DNA of 64,000 nt, from NCBI RefSeq assembly GCF_003286085.1, contig NW_020825288.1, positions 3,844,001-3,908,000 of the forward strand. The letters are read 5' to 3'. The stretch comes from Drosophila persimilis (lineage: Eukaryota > Arthropoda > Insecta > Diptera > Drosophilidae). The position numbers and the translations under genes are program-made. The notes beneath the pieces were generated by a model. It searched no databases. It was not told the DNA's origin and saw only the letters and a list, made by a program, of their open reading frames with translations. Position 1 is the stretch's first letter; every line of letters starts with the position of its first letter. Shown here piece by piece: positions 14,101 through 25,935 of the stretch.

Positions 14101-15730
14101 GAGTGCCCCACTTAAGACCCATCTCTGATTTATGGTCTCAAAGTTGCCCAACTTTCCATCGCTCATATGTCGCCCGGTGGCCTTATAATTGCAGCTCGAA
14201 ACGGGGAACCATTTAGTACAAGTCCTAGGCCCAGGTCGTGGGCCAAGTTCCGGGGCATGGAAAACTTTTCCCATTTCGCTGATCATTTCGCGCAACATTA
14301 ACATGCTTATTAATAGTTGCAACAACCCAGAGACAGACACATCAAAACACGCTTGAACACGTCTCATGTTCCTAATGGCTTTGGCCGCTGTCTAAGCCGC
14401 GTGAAATTGTCAAAGTGTTGGCCACATTTCATCCTTGCTCAACCGGAGATGGCGGGTGCGGGGCGGAGCTTAGCAATTTTATTGCTCCCCAAGCCGGGAA
14501 GGGCTCGGGCTGGTACCTTTTTTGAATAGCGCGACACATTAACTTAATAATTTAGTGAGTGTCGAGTGGGCTGTTATAAATATTTATAAGCAACGGCAAA
14601 GGCAATGGCAGTGGCGATGGCAGTGGGTGTGGGATGTATTGCGGCTTGAGTGCGCCGTATCTGGCAGTCCTAGGTCTGCAGCTAAGAGCTACTCCAGCTA
14701 CAGTTTGCGCAACTATTCCGGATCCCGAGTTCTGAAGCTCAATTGCGCGTAAAAGTCAAATGTCTCTGGCTCTCCTTTCGCCGTCCACACTCGCACACAG
14801 ATTCCGATATCGAGAGCAGGAGCAGGATACCGGCTTCCCGACTCGCTCACATGCAAAGTTTGCACGTTTCGCCTTTAGCCTTGAGACTTGAGCCCTAAGT
14901 CGGTGTTATATATGCGCATGTATTAGTTGTGCCGCCATTTTGTATGCCATATAAACGGGCAAACGCTTACAGTCGTTAAGGGATTTAGCAGGCAAATATA
15001 AATTTATGAAATATTCGACGAGACCACAATGGAACAACAGTGGAGCCCAGAAATATATACTTTACGTGGCACACTTTTTATTGCACCTTTCCCTTTGCCC
15101 CCACAGAAAGCCAAAAAGTCACCTCAACCGTCTGTAATCTGTAATCGACTAGGGGCAGGAAGCACAGCACACAACACGACCATCAGCAGCCGCAACATGG
15201 CCAAAATCAATGCTAAAACCAACCCAAAGCCCGAACTAATGTTATTTGAGGAGCAAACAATGATAATGAAATCATGGGGCAGAGGGCAAATGCCAAATGC
15301 CAAATGAAGAGTGATTCGGTTTGGTCGGGCTGTGGCATCGGGCCAATAACTAATTTCATTTGCTCTGCAAATGCGGATACGTATACGAGTACACGGCAAC
15401 AGATGCACAAAAGTTGACATTATTCCACAGGGGGAGCTACAGCCACTACTACAGCATGTTTTGGGGGCTTTTCCTCGCCCGAAATTGAATGTAATTAAAC
15501 CCAAAATTGAGTTGTTAAGCAAGCTGCACTCGGGCAGAACATGAATGAAAGTTCATTAGAGTCCATTTTTTGTGTACTCTTTATGTAAGCCTGCAATCAT
15601 TTAAAGGCTAGTGGGTCGCACACGCCAGTCAGAACACCTATACGGGAAACCATTCAAAAGCTACAACAAAAGAGCCCCATTTAGTGGGGAAACAGCTGTA
15701 CAAACGCTGGGTATAGCCACAGCCTTGGCC
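8173..15730. other. Gene-poor intergenic DNA upstream of the nuclease cluster
   Basis: No supported gene. A 78-codon ATG frame at 8325-8561 and a TATAAATA word at 9263-9270 were examined, but neither comes with other gene signals. The stretch includes GGATG repeats near 8820-8850, an AGCCGG-rich run near 11320-11345 and many G/A or poly-T tracts. Confidence 0.55.
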
Positions 15731-15739
15731 CGAGATCGC

Positions 15740-15747
15740 TATAAATA
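15740..15747 (+). promoter_or_regulatory. TATA box of nuclease gene A
   Basis: TATAAATA lies 44 bp upstream of the ATG at 15791. A start site about 30 bp downstream would give a very short leader, as in many secreted digestive or reproductive enzyme genes of flies. Confidence 0.75.
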
Positions 15748-15790
15748 GGCCCGAAGACTAAGGACTGCAGCGACGCTGAGAGTTTTGGAT

Positions 15791-16960
15791 ATGCTGAAAC
15801 GTCTTCTACCATTGCTGGCCCTCTGCGCCTTGGGTAAGCGCACAAATATTTACAACCCAACCTGAGTTAAACACTGAGAGGGTTTCTGCCCCACACAGCT
15901 CAGAGCCAGTGCCCCTTCACCAGGCCCATCGTCGAGGGAACGAATCGCATTGTCATGGTTCGTCTTCGCAATCGCCAGCTGATGCTGAAGCGGACGGCCA
16001 GCTCCGCTGTGGGAGAATCGCTCCAGCTGTGGTGCAGCCCGAGGGATGTTCGGCCGGTGACTTGCCAGCGGGGCCAGAGGCCATCATTTGTGCCCCCATT
16101 ACCAATGACATGCCAGAGGCCGCCAGTGACAGTGACAATCCCGGTGACAGATCGCCGCTGCAGAGCCTCCATGTTCCGTGTGGGCTATAACATTGGCAGG
16201 GGTCAGTTCCTGGAGCTCTACCGAAGCTGCTTCGACAGGAGGGCCGTGCGAACCCTCTGGGTGGAGCATCAGGTTTATGCCAAGCCTTTCTGTGAGTAGA
16301 GAAACAAGAGAACAACCAGACTCTGATCTAACGTTGCTCAAAACGAATCCTGCAGATGCCACACGCCCTTGTGTGCGATTCAGCTCCGATGGGGTCATCT
16401 CGGGGGCGGACGAGGCCAGCTACACGGTGCGCAACATTCATGCCACCTTCCGGCGCCTCTTCGGCAACAACCAGAACTTCATACCCAACAATCGGGACGT
16501 GATCATCAACCGCGGCCACCTAGCCGCCTCCGCGGACTTCCTCTTCGGCGATCAGATGTGCGCCACCTTCAAGTACGTGAACGTGGTGCCACAGTTCCTG
16601 ACCATCAACGATCGCAACTGGGAGGCCATCGAGCGCTGGGTGCGCAGCTCGGTGCGGGGCAATCAGTTCGTGAATGTGCGGACAGGTGCCAACGGCATCC
16701 TCACGCTGCCCGCTGCCAGCGGTCAGAGGCAGGTCTTCCTGAGCGGCAACCGCAATCCGGTGCCTCTCTGGATGTACAAGATCGTCCGCGACTCCAATAA
16801 TCGGCCCATAGTGGCTTTCCTCACCTACAACAACATCTACGCCCGACAGCGACCCGCAGCACCCGCCTTCTGTCAGGTCGTCAATTGTCCCCTGCAATTG
16901 GGAGGCACTGCCGCAGATGGCTTCACCTTCTGTTGCAACCCAGCCACTTTTAATCCCTAA
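15791..16960 (+). CDS. Secreted DNA/RNA non-specific endonuclease, copy A
   Basis: Three exons: 15791-15833, 15899-16291 and 16356-16960, giving 346 aa. Introns are 65 and 64 bp with GTAAGC/GTGAGT donors and CAG acceptors. The start gives a signal peptide (MLKRLLPLLALCALA). The product belongs to the Endonuclease_NS family, insect dsRNase-like branch. After an N-terminal Cys-rich region (residues about 18-145) comes the nuclease domain with the NRGH motif at 197-200. Aligned to Serratia nuclease, R198, H200, N221, N230, E238 and R242 match R87, H89, N110, N119, E127 and R131, so all catalytic and Mg-binding positions are kept. It is expected to cleave single- and double-stranded nucleic acid outside the cell, for example in the gut or reproductive tract. 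The tissue is inference. It lies about 2.7 kb upstream of the B/C duplicate pair and is clearly the more divergent copy. Confidence 0.93.
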
Positions 16961-19656
16961 CTGATGGACAATCCCAAATACTTACTTAAAGAACCAACCA
17001 TATGAAAAATATAGCGATAGAGCAACAAAAGGAGTTTTGGCTATTGCCTGAAATCTTTTTCAGAGGTATTTCTTTTTGTATGATAGACCAAAGATAAACC
17101 AACTAGATTGAGATACAAATTTGGAATGAAACGAGCGGGAATGTACTTTTATACACGTTACCCAGTAAGAAAGGAGGAAAGACCGTATATTTTCCGGACT
17201 CGATTCTACATTTTGTTGACCATCGCTTCCTGTGCACTTCATTTGATTATCCTCTTCGCTTAAATTCGAATTAAATATATGTTCTTACGACTGAATGCCG
17301 CAAATCAATTTTCATAAATCGTAAAAGTTCGCGTGGCAGTTCAAAAAGCAACTAAACGCTTTGGATTCATTCATGCCTCATTCAAAATTGACTCTTGCTG
17401 CCAGTTTTAATGGTCATTCGGTGGCTTCTCATAAATTGCCGACAACCAACCCCCCATTTCGCTTTTGGGCCATTTAAATTCAAGCTGCGATTGTGGGGGC
17501 GGTGGAGGCTGTGGGGGGCTGTGGGGTCTGTGGGGGAGTGTGCCACTTTTCAATGCGTGCGAGTGCAATAAAGCCCAAGCCCGTGGCGATTTTGCCTTTT
17601 GGCCGTGTTGTGGGCTGCGCCTAAAAGTAGACATTAAATAAATTATTCAGAGGGGCATGGCTGTGCTGCTTTTAAATACACACGCCTGCGAAATTGTTTT
17701 GTGCGTGTGGAACTGATGGAATACCCAAGGAAGTGAAGTCGAAGCGGAGCAAGGGGTTGGGTGTCTGGGGGGCCACTGGGAGCTCATAAAAGTGCAGCAT
17801 AAATTTAGCAGCCCGGACATGAGCTGGGCTCTCATAAAATCTAACAGTTGTAATTGTGCTGTAAACACGCAACTCAATGGCATTGTAAATGGGGCCCAGC
17901 ACTTGCAGCCCATCAGCCATCACCCATACTTACACCCATTCACCGCCCTATCTATGAGTCTATCCCATCGGGAACCCCGTCTCCGACATCACCATCAACC
18001 GTCTGCAGTGCGGCACAATTTAATTTATGTTTCGGTTTGTGGTCGGCTTGTTGATTTCGCCGCTTTTGCCCCTTTTATTTTTATTGACCATTACATTCCC
18101 TAAACACAGAACCACACCACACCGCACCACACCATACGATTCGAGTCGCAAATTTTATATGGCATAATTTGGTTCGCTTCTGTGAGCATACATTAAAAGT
18201 GCCCAAATAGCGCCAAATTGCTCGTAAGTTGCGGAAATTGCGTTACGCCTCCATCAGGACAGGACCATTCTACGAGCGGAAGGCAGACAAAAGCCTAGAA
18301 TACTTTGCCGCGCATTAAACATTTCACAAAATGCACATTAAAATCCATGGCCACTTAGATCCAACGACAAATACTACAATGGCCAGACAATGGCAGACAT
18401 TAGAAGACAATCATTCAGTCACTGTCTGGCTCTGTTACTGTCACTGGCCCTGGCGATTCCGATGATTCTGGTTCTGATTCTGGCATAATTGTGCCATTAT
18501 GTGATCTAGAAACAGGACTCGAACAGGTACATCAGAGTGAATTCGGGTTGGGTCAACCACAGCTCAAGGAGTGCCTTCCATTGAGAATTTACATGCCCAT
18601 TAAGTGCAGCAGTACATCGTAAATATATGTACTCGAATAAATGTAAAGGCTGATATACAGTTGCGGTTAAGATAATAGTGAAGCTTTCGAAATGAAGAGC
18701 GCAGCAATGTGATAAAATTGAAGGACATTGCCGGTACACGAGATTTTCTAAGGTTTCATATATCTTTGAAGTATGTTCTAAAGATTATCGAATACTAAAA
18801 AGCCTATCCTTATATCCTCCCACTCTCTCTGGGGAGCGATGCGAGCGCCACGAATAGAATTGAATAGAATTTATGCCTGTAATACGAAATTTTAGAATGT
18901 TCTGTAATATTTGCTCTCCGTAGATCGTAGCTAAAATTGTGAATACCAAGGAATACCAAATTAGATCGATCCAACTTGTATATTCGATAATCTTGATCGC
19001 ATGTTTCCTAATAAGTTGTTTGGATAATTTGTAAAGTAACCTTTTATGATGCCCGCAATTGTATCTGCTTTCCTTAGATTTTGCCATACGTGCACCACTC
19101 GGATTGGGGCTTGCAACGCACTCAACTGTGCCACAAAAAATATGCTTTCCAATGTGCATTTGCATGTGAGAGCACAGAATGCAGCGAAATAGTTTTGGCT
19201 AAATATTCGGGAAAATAAAATTTCATTTGGCTGCCGGAAAGCGGCTGTAAGAAAGCGAAACCGAAACCCTAAAAGAAGTGCACACACTTTCATGTTGACC
19301 CAGAGAGAGAGAGAGAGAGAGGAGAGGAGAGGAGAGGAGAGGAAAGGAAATGTTGCCAATGTCAGAGCCGGAAAATGGAAGTACAAATTACTGTGCATAT
19401 CCGAGTGTGAAATATTTTTAGGGCCAGGCTAGGGCTAGCCGCACATCAAGTGCGGAGCACAATGAAAAATAATAAAACGCCTCTTCAGCACTTTAGGCCC
19501 GGCCTCCATGTATCCATGTATGCGGTCAGAATGTGTTGCCAAAAATAGTCTGTTCTGTTGTTTCTTCTGTTGCTTCTGGGACTGAATGTAGACACGTGCC
19601 CGCGAGCGGGGCCCGGTAACAATAAAGTAGGAACCGCCCGATAGCTCCGAGAGTCG
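16961..19656. other. Intergenic spacer between nuclease genes A and B
   Basis: No gene supported. The 3' flank of gene A lacks an obvious AATAAA close to the stop. A GA-rich tract (19302-19350) precedes the promoter of gene B by about 300 bp. Confidence 0.6.
19302..19350 (+). repeat. GA / GGAGA microsatellite
   Basis: A (GA)n run grades into GGAGA units. It is a possible binding site for GAGA factor by sequence, but no function is shown. Confidence 0.85.
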
Positions 19657-19662
19657 TATAAA
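19657..19662 (+). promoter_or_regulatory. TATA box of nuclease gene B
   Basis: TATAAA sits 40 bp before the ATG at 19697. The block from this box to the ATG is nearly repeated upstream of gene C (21329 onward), showing that the core promoter was duplicated with the gene. Confidence 0.8.
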
Positions 19663-19696
19663 TGCCAGTGGCAGAGCCTAGCAATCAACAATCACC

Positions 19697-20898
19697 ATGG
19701 AAGCCCAACCGGTTCTACGATATCTGCTGGTTTGCATCGCCGTTGCACTGGGATTGGGTGAGTACCATTAAGAACTCTTAAGGGCTGTGCGATTTGACAC
19801 ATTGTTTCCTCGACATGATAGTCCTTCAGGCGAAGGCCGACTGCCCGTTGTCGCGGGCCATGATTGAGGGCACCAATCGGATATTTGCCAACCGCGATCG
19901 CAGGGGAAATTACGCGTTGAAACGTGTCCAGAGAGTGCAAACTGGCGAGGTGCTCCACATGATCTGCCAGCCGAACGACATCGTACAGACCACCTGCCAA
20001 CAGAACACCAACTTCACCCGACCGCTGCCGTTGCGTTGCAATAACCCCATGCCCGCCACTGCAACAATCGTCACCGATGCATCCTGTCGGGGTACAATGT
20101 ACTCCATTGGGTACACGATCAACAACCGACGACTGGAGCTGTATCGCGCCTGCTACGATCGCACCAATGTAAGGGCCCTCTTCACGACCCACACGGTGTA
20201 CGGCAAAACCTTCTGTGAGTACTCAATGATCTCTCCCAGCTCCTTCGACTTAACAGGCTAGGCTGTTCTCCCACCCCACAGTTCCAGCGCGCCCCTGCAC
20301 CGATTTCAGCCGAGATAACGCCCTGAGTGCGGCGGATGCCAGGACCTTCACTGTCCGCAGTATTTACGATGCCTTCAGGCGTGTCTTCGGCAACAACCAG
20401 AGATACATTCCCAACAACCGGGATGTGGTCATCAATCGCGGACATCTGACTCCCTCGGCAGATTATCTGTACGGGGACCAGATGTGCGCCACCTTCAAGT
20501 ACGTGAATGTGGTGCCCCAGTTCAAGACCATCAACGACCGCAACTGGGAGACCATCGAGCGCTGGGTGCGCAATCGCATCCGCGGAGGTGGTTCGCTGAG
20601 GATCAAGACGGGTGCTGTTGGCACTCTCATCCTGCCGAATACTGCCCGGCCCCCCGTCCCTCATCGCGCGATCCTGGGAGCTGGCACAAAGAACCCCGTG
20701 CCTGAGTGGATGTACAAGGTGGTGCGAACCTCAACCAACCGGCCTCTGGCCGTCTTCCTCACGTACAACAACATATATGCTCCACGCCGTCCCAGTGCCC
20801 CACGATTTTGCACTAGCGTCCCCTGCCCCATGGCCCTGGTCAACAATGCAGCCGCTGGCTTTACCTACTGCTGCAATGCCACCATTTTCAACATCTGA
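19697..20898 (+). CDS. Secreted DNA/RNA non-specific endonuclease, copy B
   Basis: Exons 19697-19757, 19822-20214 and 20282-20898 encode 356 aa. The first acceptor is the TAG at 19819-19821. The CAG eight bases later would shift the frame and is not conserved in copy C. A signal peptide (MEAQPVLRYLLVCIAVALGLV) precedes a Cys-rich N-terminal region and an Endonuclease_NS domain. The NRGH motif ends at H206; N227, N236 and E244 take the Serratia N110, N119 and E127 places. Conserved cysteines include MCATF and the terminal CC of FTYCCN. The role is extracellular nuclease, probably dsRNA/DNA digestion (family knowledge). Copy C follows 470 bp after the stop, has the same structure and is a recent tandem duplicate. 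The ATG is in a good context (ATCACCATGG). Confidence 0.93.
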
Positions 20899-21328
20899 TG
20901 ATCAACGAAAGTTCATTGAATGAAAGCTGTCAAATTTACTCGAAAATATCCCAAATATAATATATTCCATTGAAGAAACCAAAATGATCTGTCCAGTAGT
21001 ATTCAAACATTTGAATAATCTTTTATTACTCCAAAATAAAATAGGTTTTGGGTCGTCATAAATGTATAAGGTCTAATTTTATTATAAACAGTTTGAGTCA
21101 TAGGTGTTTGTGTCGTATACGTAATAGTTAGTACCACAGCCATGTTTGGGGATTTCCAGGGTGTTCTATTATATTTTATTTACTTAATTAATTTGTTTCA
21201 TAATTGTAGGTCATAACATTTGTCTAATTAGAGATTTATTAAAACTAGCTTTAAGCCGATTGCTACTGAGATACTGAGAAGACTGATAAGAACATGTATT
21301 GATAGAACACATTCGTCCGATCCGATCG
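20899..21328. other. Short spacer between nuclease genes B and C
   Basis: AT-rich. It holds an AATAAA at about 21036-21041 that may serve as the poly(A) signal of gene B. No other feature is seen. Confidence 0.5.
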
Positions 21329-21334
21329 TATAAA
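21329..21334 (+). promoter_or_regulatory. TATA box of nuclease gene C
   Basis: TATAAA lies 40 bp upstream of the ATG at 21369, in a block nearly identical to the promoter of gene B. Confidence 0.8.
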
Positions 21335-21368
21335 TGTCAGAGGCAGAGCCTAGCATTCAACAATCATA

Positions 21369-22609
21369 ATGAAAGCCTCACGGGTTCTACAATATCTGCT
21401 GGTTTGCATCGCCGTTGCACTGGGATTGGGTGAGTACCATTAAGAACTCTTAAGGACTGTTCGATTTGACACATTGTTTCCTCGACATGATAGTCCTTGA
21501 GGCGAACGCCGACTGCCCATTGACGCGGCCCATGATTGAGGGCACCAATCGGATATTTGCCAACCGTGATCTTAGCGGAAATTACGTGCCGAAGCTGATC
21601 CAGAGAGTGCAAACTGGCGAGGTGCTCCACATGATCTGCCAGCCGGACGACATCGTACAGACCACCTGCCAGCCGGACAACAACTTCAACCCACCGCTGC
21701 CGATGAGTTGCATGAACCCCATGCCCGCCACTGCCATAAACGTCACCGATGAATCCTGTCCGGCCACAATGTACTCCATTGGCTACACGATCAACAACCG
21801 ACGACTGGAGCTGTATCGCGCCTGCTACGATCGCACCAATGTAAGGGCCCTCTACACGACCCACACGGTGTACGGCAAACCCTTTTGTGAGTACTCAATG
21901 ATCTCTCCCAGCTCCATTGACTTAACAGGCTAGGCTGTTCTCCCATCCCACAGATCCAACGCGTCCCCACGTCGAGTTTAGCCTAGATAACGTCCTGAGT
22001 CCGGCGGATGCCAGTACCTTCATGCCCAGCAGTATTTACGGTGCCTTCAGGCGTATCTTCGGCGAAAACCAGACATACGTTCCCTTTAGCCGGGATGTGG
22101 TCATCAATCGCGGACATTTGACTCCCTCGGCAGATTATCTGTACAAGGACCAGATGGGCGCCACCTTCAAGTACGTGAATGTGGTGCCCCAGTTCAAGAC
22201 CATCAACGACGGGAACTGGGAGGCCATCGAGCGCTGGGTGCGCGGTATTATCCGCTGCGGTGGTTCGCTGAGGATCAAGACGGGTGCAGTTGGCACTCTC
22301 ATCCTGCCGGATACTGCCCGGCCCCCCGTCCCTCATTGCGCGATTCTGGGAGGTGAGACAAAGAACCCCGTGCCTGAGTGGATGTACAAGGTGGTGAGAA
22401 CTTCAACCAACGAGCTGGTGGCCATCTTTCTCACGTACAACAACATATACGCGACTGAACGTCCAAGTGCTCTAAAATTTTGCGAACCTGTGCCCTGCCC
22501 CATATTCTTGCCCAACACGGCTGTCGCTGGCTTCACATACTGCTGCAACGGTACAAATAACTTTGAATCAGATTTAATGTACGCTACCATGTACGCGCTC
22601 CTTACATAA
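21369..22609 (+). CDS. Secreted DNA/RNA non-specific endonuclease, copy C
   Basis: Exons 21369-21429, 21494-21886 and 21954-22609 encode 369 aa. Splice positions match copy B exactly. Signal peptide, Cys-rich N-terminal region and Endonuclease_NS domain are intact, with NRGH ending at H206 and N227, N236 and E244 kept, so it should be catalytically competent. Differences from B stand out. MCATF became MGATF, losing a cysteine. A new cysteine appears in IIRCGG, and another in PHCAIL. The C-terminus after the conserved CCN is rewritten and about 14 residues longer (ending in MYALLT). Introns are almost unchanged from B although exon 2 has many amino-acid substitutions. No clear poly(A) signal was found near the stop. 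The gene may be neofunctionalising or at an early stage of decay; the open frame argues for the first. Confidence 0.9.
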
Positions 22610-24619
22610 TTGCACACACATACATATGTAACCTTATTACTTATATATTGCTTACATGTATTGCATTCTCAGTCAATTCAATTCACAGTCAAAATATTCG
22701 CCAGTCCGTCGATCGGCATTGCTCGGAGTTCACGGCCAATGTAACCTTCTAAATTAAAAATTTGAACAAGATCAAGATGTTCGCTTTTTTTGGTACGACA
22801 GGACACAGGATATATGTACATATAGTCACAATGAGACGATGGTGTATCTGTATCTCGAGCCGCCAAATTATTTCCCCCTGCCAATGTGAATGCCTGTCGG
22901 TGCCTGCAACTGTCTAGTAGCTGAGACCTGCAAGTAGGGCCACCAAAGATTTCCTCCTACTGTATCTAGATGCCTTGCCCCCTGGAACTGACTGCTGCTA
23001 CCCGTTCGCTTGGCCGCTAGACCGTCTGCTGTTATCCGTCCTGCTCCTCCTACTAATAAATGTTGGGACGAATAGACGAGTGGTTTCAAGTGCGACCTTT
23101 TATTTGATTTTTTTGCTGCACCTTAGATTTAATTTTAGATAGGTTTTTATGAGTGCTGATGACAAAATGCAAGCCACATAAAGTTCATTGGATGCAGCTT
23201 GAAAAGAATGAAAAGACAAGCCCTTTGTTATTATACGTGCCCCGGCAAAGTAAACACCACAGCCGGAAAACCACTTGGCGATGCCTGATAATAACCGCAG
23301 ATAAGAAAGGGTGGGAGGAGGCAGCCCACCTACTCGGCCCGGGGCAAGGACTATCTTGAACTGCATGTGCACGGCTATCAGCGATGACCTGAGAAATGGA
23401 AGAAGGGGTGCGGTGAAAGTTGCAATTTCTGAGCTGGCGCCACACGCACGTTGTCATCTGTTGGATTCTTGAAACCAAAAGGTATACGCAGTAGAATATA
23501 AGATGCAATATGGAAAAGGCCACATACGAAACGCCTAAATAAATATAAGTCTACTAAATCATCTCTCAAGCCATGTGGCCCCCATAAAGGTTTCGTTCAT
23601 CAGAATATCCCATATACTATACTTTACGAGTCTGCTCTTCCTTCAGGCATAGTCATCGTATTGTTGCTCCCCAGTTCAGCTTGGGTAGGCGCTCTATAGA
23701 AAAACATCAGAAAGATAACGCATGAGGCATCAGAGTGATAAAGAAAATCCCTAGAGTGTAGACAATCTCTCGAACGATCATCAGTTGTCACTCTATGCTT
23801 AAGCTGTGAAGATGATCTACGAGCGGGACCCATTCTCATGCTATCTCTACATCGCACACTCTTCGTCGTGCAGTGTGCGTTTGCTGGCGGAGAGGAGCGG
23901 AGAGGAGTGAGAAGCGAAAGACAGAGACATAAGAGTAGAGGAAAGAGCAAGAATGCCTGTCGTGGTTATTCTCTTTCTCTCTATATTTTTCCCACAAGGC
24001 GAGCAAAATTCAAAGAGGTCGTGTAGAGATCTCCCATTTCCCGCATGAACCAATAAATCAGACAGAAAAATTGAGAGAGCATGTGGCCGTCATAGGCTCT
24101 GATACAAACTCTCGCGCTTGCGCATAAAATATACTGCATATTGTATAAGAAATGTAACATTAATTATTATTAATACGTATCCCCAATGTTATTACTGTAG
24201 TTTTATAATAGAACTTTATGCAAAAAAAAACGTGTGTCAGTGCCAGTGCCCTGCTTGAACCTTCGGTTCACCGAACCCACGTAAAGAAAATAATATGCAA
24301 ATAAATGCACTGATTTCAGAAATTTCATGAAATGTAGGTTATCATTAGGTTCGTTCTTAAACTCAAGAAATTAAGTATGATGCTGATTGCGTGCTGAGCA
24401 GACTAATCGGGCTTGTGCCACACACGATGGTTTGAGTTATCATCTCCAGCGTAAGGCTCCTTAGGTTAGGTTCTAAGGTTCCTTAAAATGCAAGAGTATG
24501 TTCGATTCGCGAAGCCTTTTCCTACATGTACTGCAAATGCCTTCAAACCAGCAACCACAGATGGTTGTGCTCAATTTAGTCAAAGTTGAAGCGAATTTTA
24601 CCATTTACATGGCCCACAC
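22610..24619. other. Intergenic DNA between gene C and the decayed copies
   Basis: No supported gene. An AATAAA at about 23054-23059 and a GC-richer block at 22860-23090 look like they might be part of an old insertion or transcript end. I could not assign them. Confidence 0.5.
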
Positions 24620-24962
24620 AAGCAACTTGGCCTGTCCCTCTGCCACCTTCCCTTGATTTTGATACCACACCTCGGTACAACCAACCGCGGAAACGAGAAC
24701 TGGGTACGCCGACAGCTATCTGATGGACACTTCGCTGCTCTAAGAGTCTGCACAGGTGCATTGGGGGTGCTCGAATACTCATCGCGCTGGCATTCCAATG
24801 TTTCTGTTGGACAACAACCAGAATCCCATTCCCAAGTGGATATCCAAAATTGTAAGCCACAGGCGCCCGCTTCGTTTTCCTCACCTACAACAACGCACAT
24901 GCAACCTCACGGCCGACTGGAAAAGCCGTGTCAAACATTTGCAGAGAATTACCATGCCGAAA
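24620..24962 (+). pseudogene. Decayed nuclease copy 1 (C-terminal part)
   Basis: Translated in shifting frames, this stretch matches the downstream half of the nuclease domain of genes A-C. In order it has SATF, a proline/Asn segment ending GNENW (compare NDRNW), RVCTGALGVL (compare NVRTGANGIL), NQNPIPKWISKIV (compare NRNPVPLWMYKIV) and FLTYNNA (compare FLTYNNI). Two frame changes and the absence of a signal peptide, NRGH motif and exons 1-2 show that it is a relic. It lies in the same orientation as the intact genes, 2 kb past gene C. Confidence 0.82.
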
Positions 24963-25549
24963 CTTAGGACTTAATTTTATTACTAGAAATAGTACTACTC
25001 CCACGATTAACGGTCGTTTGCTGAAGCCTGGCAGCGTGAAAGCTTTTGTTGCGAAAATCAAGTGAAGTTTGTAACTGTGTTTGGAACATGGCTAAAAAGC
25101 TGCGAAAGCCGCCGGAGGAAAATAAAGCGTTTAATTCTTAGAATAAAGCATCTCCGACCACCACATAGGAATATTCGATACAAAAAAAGAAGCTACTGTG
25201 AGGAAATCTATGTTGTTTCTTAAGGTAATCTATATGTTTTTACATAACCCAAAAAGATTTGACCAATATATAGCTGCCATAGTATAATACCGATAGTATG
25301 ATCCCAAGGCTCTGTGAATGTAGAGGAACTGTGGCAACCTTGGGGTAGGACGAATTAAATGACGCACGGTAGACGGTATTCCCCAGAACATTGTTGTGCT
25401 CTGATCTGGCACTACAGGGAGCTAGTTAATCAGTTAATTACAATAGATGATTATTGAAGTACCCAGAGAAGGCATCTATAGGATCTGCTGATAACACAAA
25501 GTTTGTTTCCCAGTCAGAGCTCAAGTGATTATCAGTTGCATGGCGGAAG
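24963..25549. other. Intergenic DNA between relics
   Basis: No gene. A segment around 25256-25280 (ATATAGCTGCCATA) resembles a word common in dispersed Drosophila repeats. This is a weak resemblance from memory, not an assignment. Confidence 0.4.
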
Positions 25550-25935
25550 ATGAACTGGCAACGGAGTCTTGTCCTCACTTCTAGTCTATCTCTCTGGTCT
25601 ATACTATGGACACCAAATGCGTTCTGGGTTGTCAACTGCAGTAACTGTAAAATCACTGAAGGCTATATGTCCGATGGCTAGCCAACACAAGATTCGATGT
25701 TCTGAAAGTCTGCACCGGTGCAATGGCTGTCCGATACCAGGAATGGAAACATGCAATCAGTTTACCTATGGGCCCCGACATAAATTCCGTTATCAAGGTG
25801 ATGTGCACAATCTTTAGCCATCGCTGAGGCATCTGCTTCGTTTTCCTCACCTACAACACCGGATGGGCCTGTGTGCCAAGAACTCTTCAACGAAGGATGC
25901 ACATTCTGCTGCGATCCATGGTATATTGTCTGAAC
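25550..25935 (+). pseudogene. Decayed nuclease copy 2 (C-terminal part)
   Basis: A second relic of the same family, with firm matches from about 25660 to 25930. YVRWLANTRF then LKVCTGAM correspond to RWVRSSVRGNQF then NVRTGANG. VFLTYNT corresponds to AFLTYNN. NEGCTFCCDP corresponds to DGFTFCCNP. Upstream, GLYYGHQM at about 25590-25615 may be the decayed LYGDQM segment, so the relic may begin near 25550. Several frame breaks and an in-frame stop exclude function. Exons 1-2 and the NRGH motif were not found. Confidence 0.78.

Noticed and set aside
19822-19829. Alternative CAG acceptor for exon 2 of nuclease gene B
   Set aside because: Using it shifts the frame and the CAG is GAG in gene C. The TAG eight bases upstream is shared and keeps the frame.
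22860-23100. Block with AATAAA resembling a transcript or LTR end
   Set aside because: No matching second LTR, no coding remnant and no primer-binding site seen.
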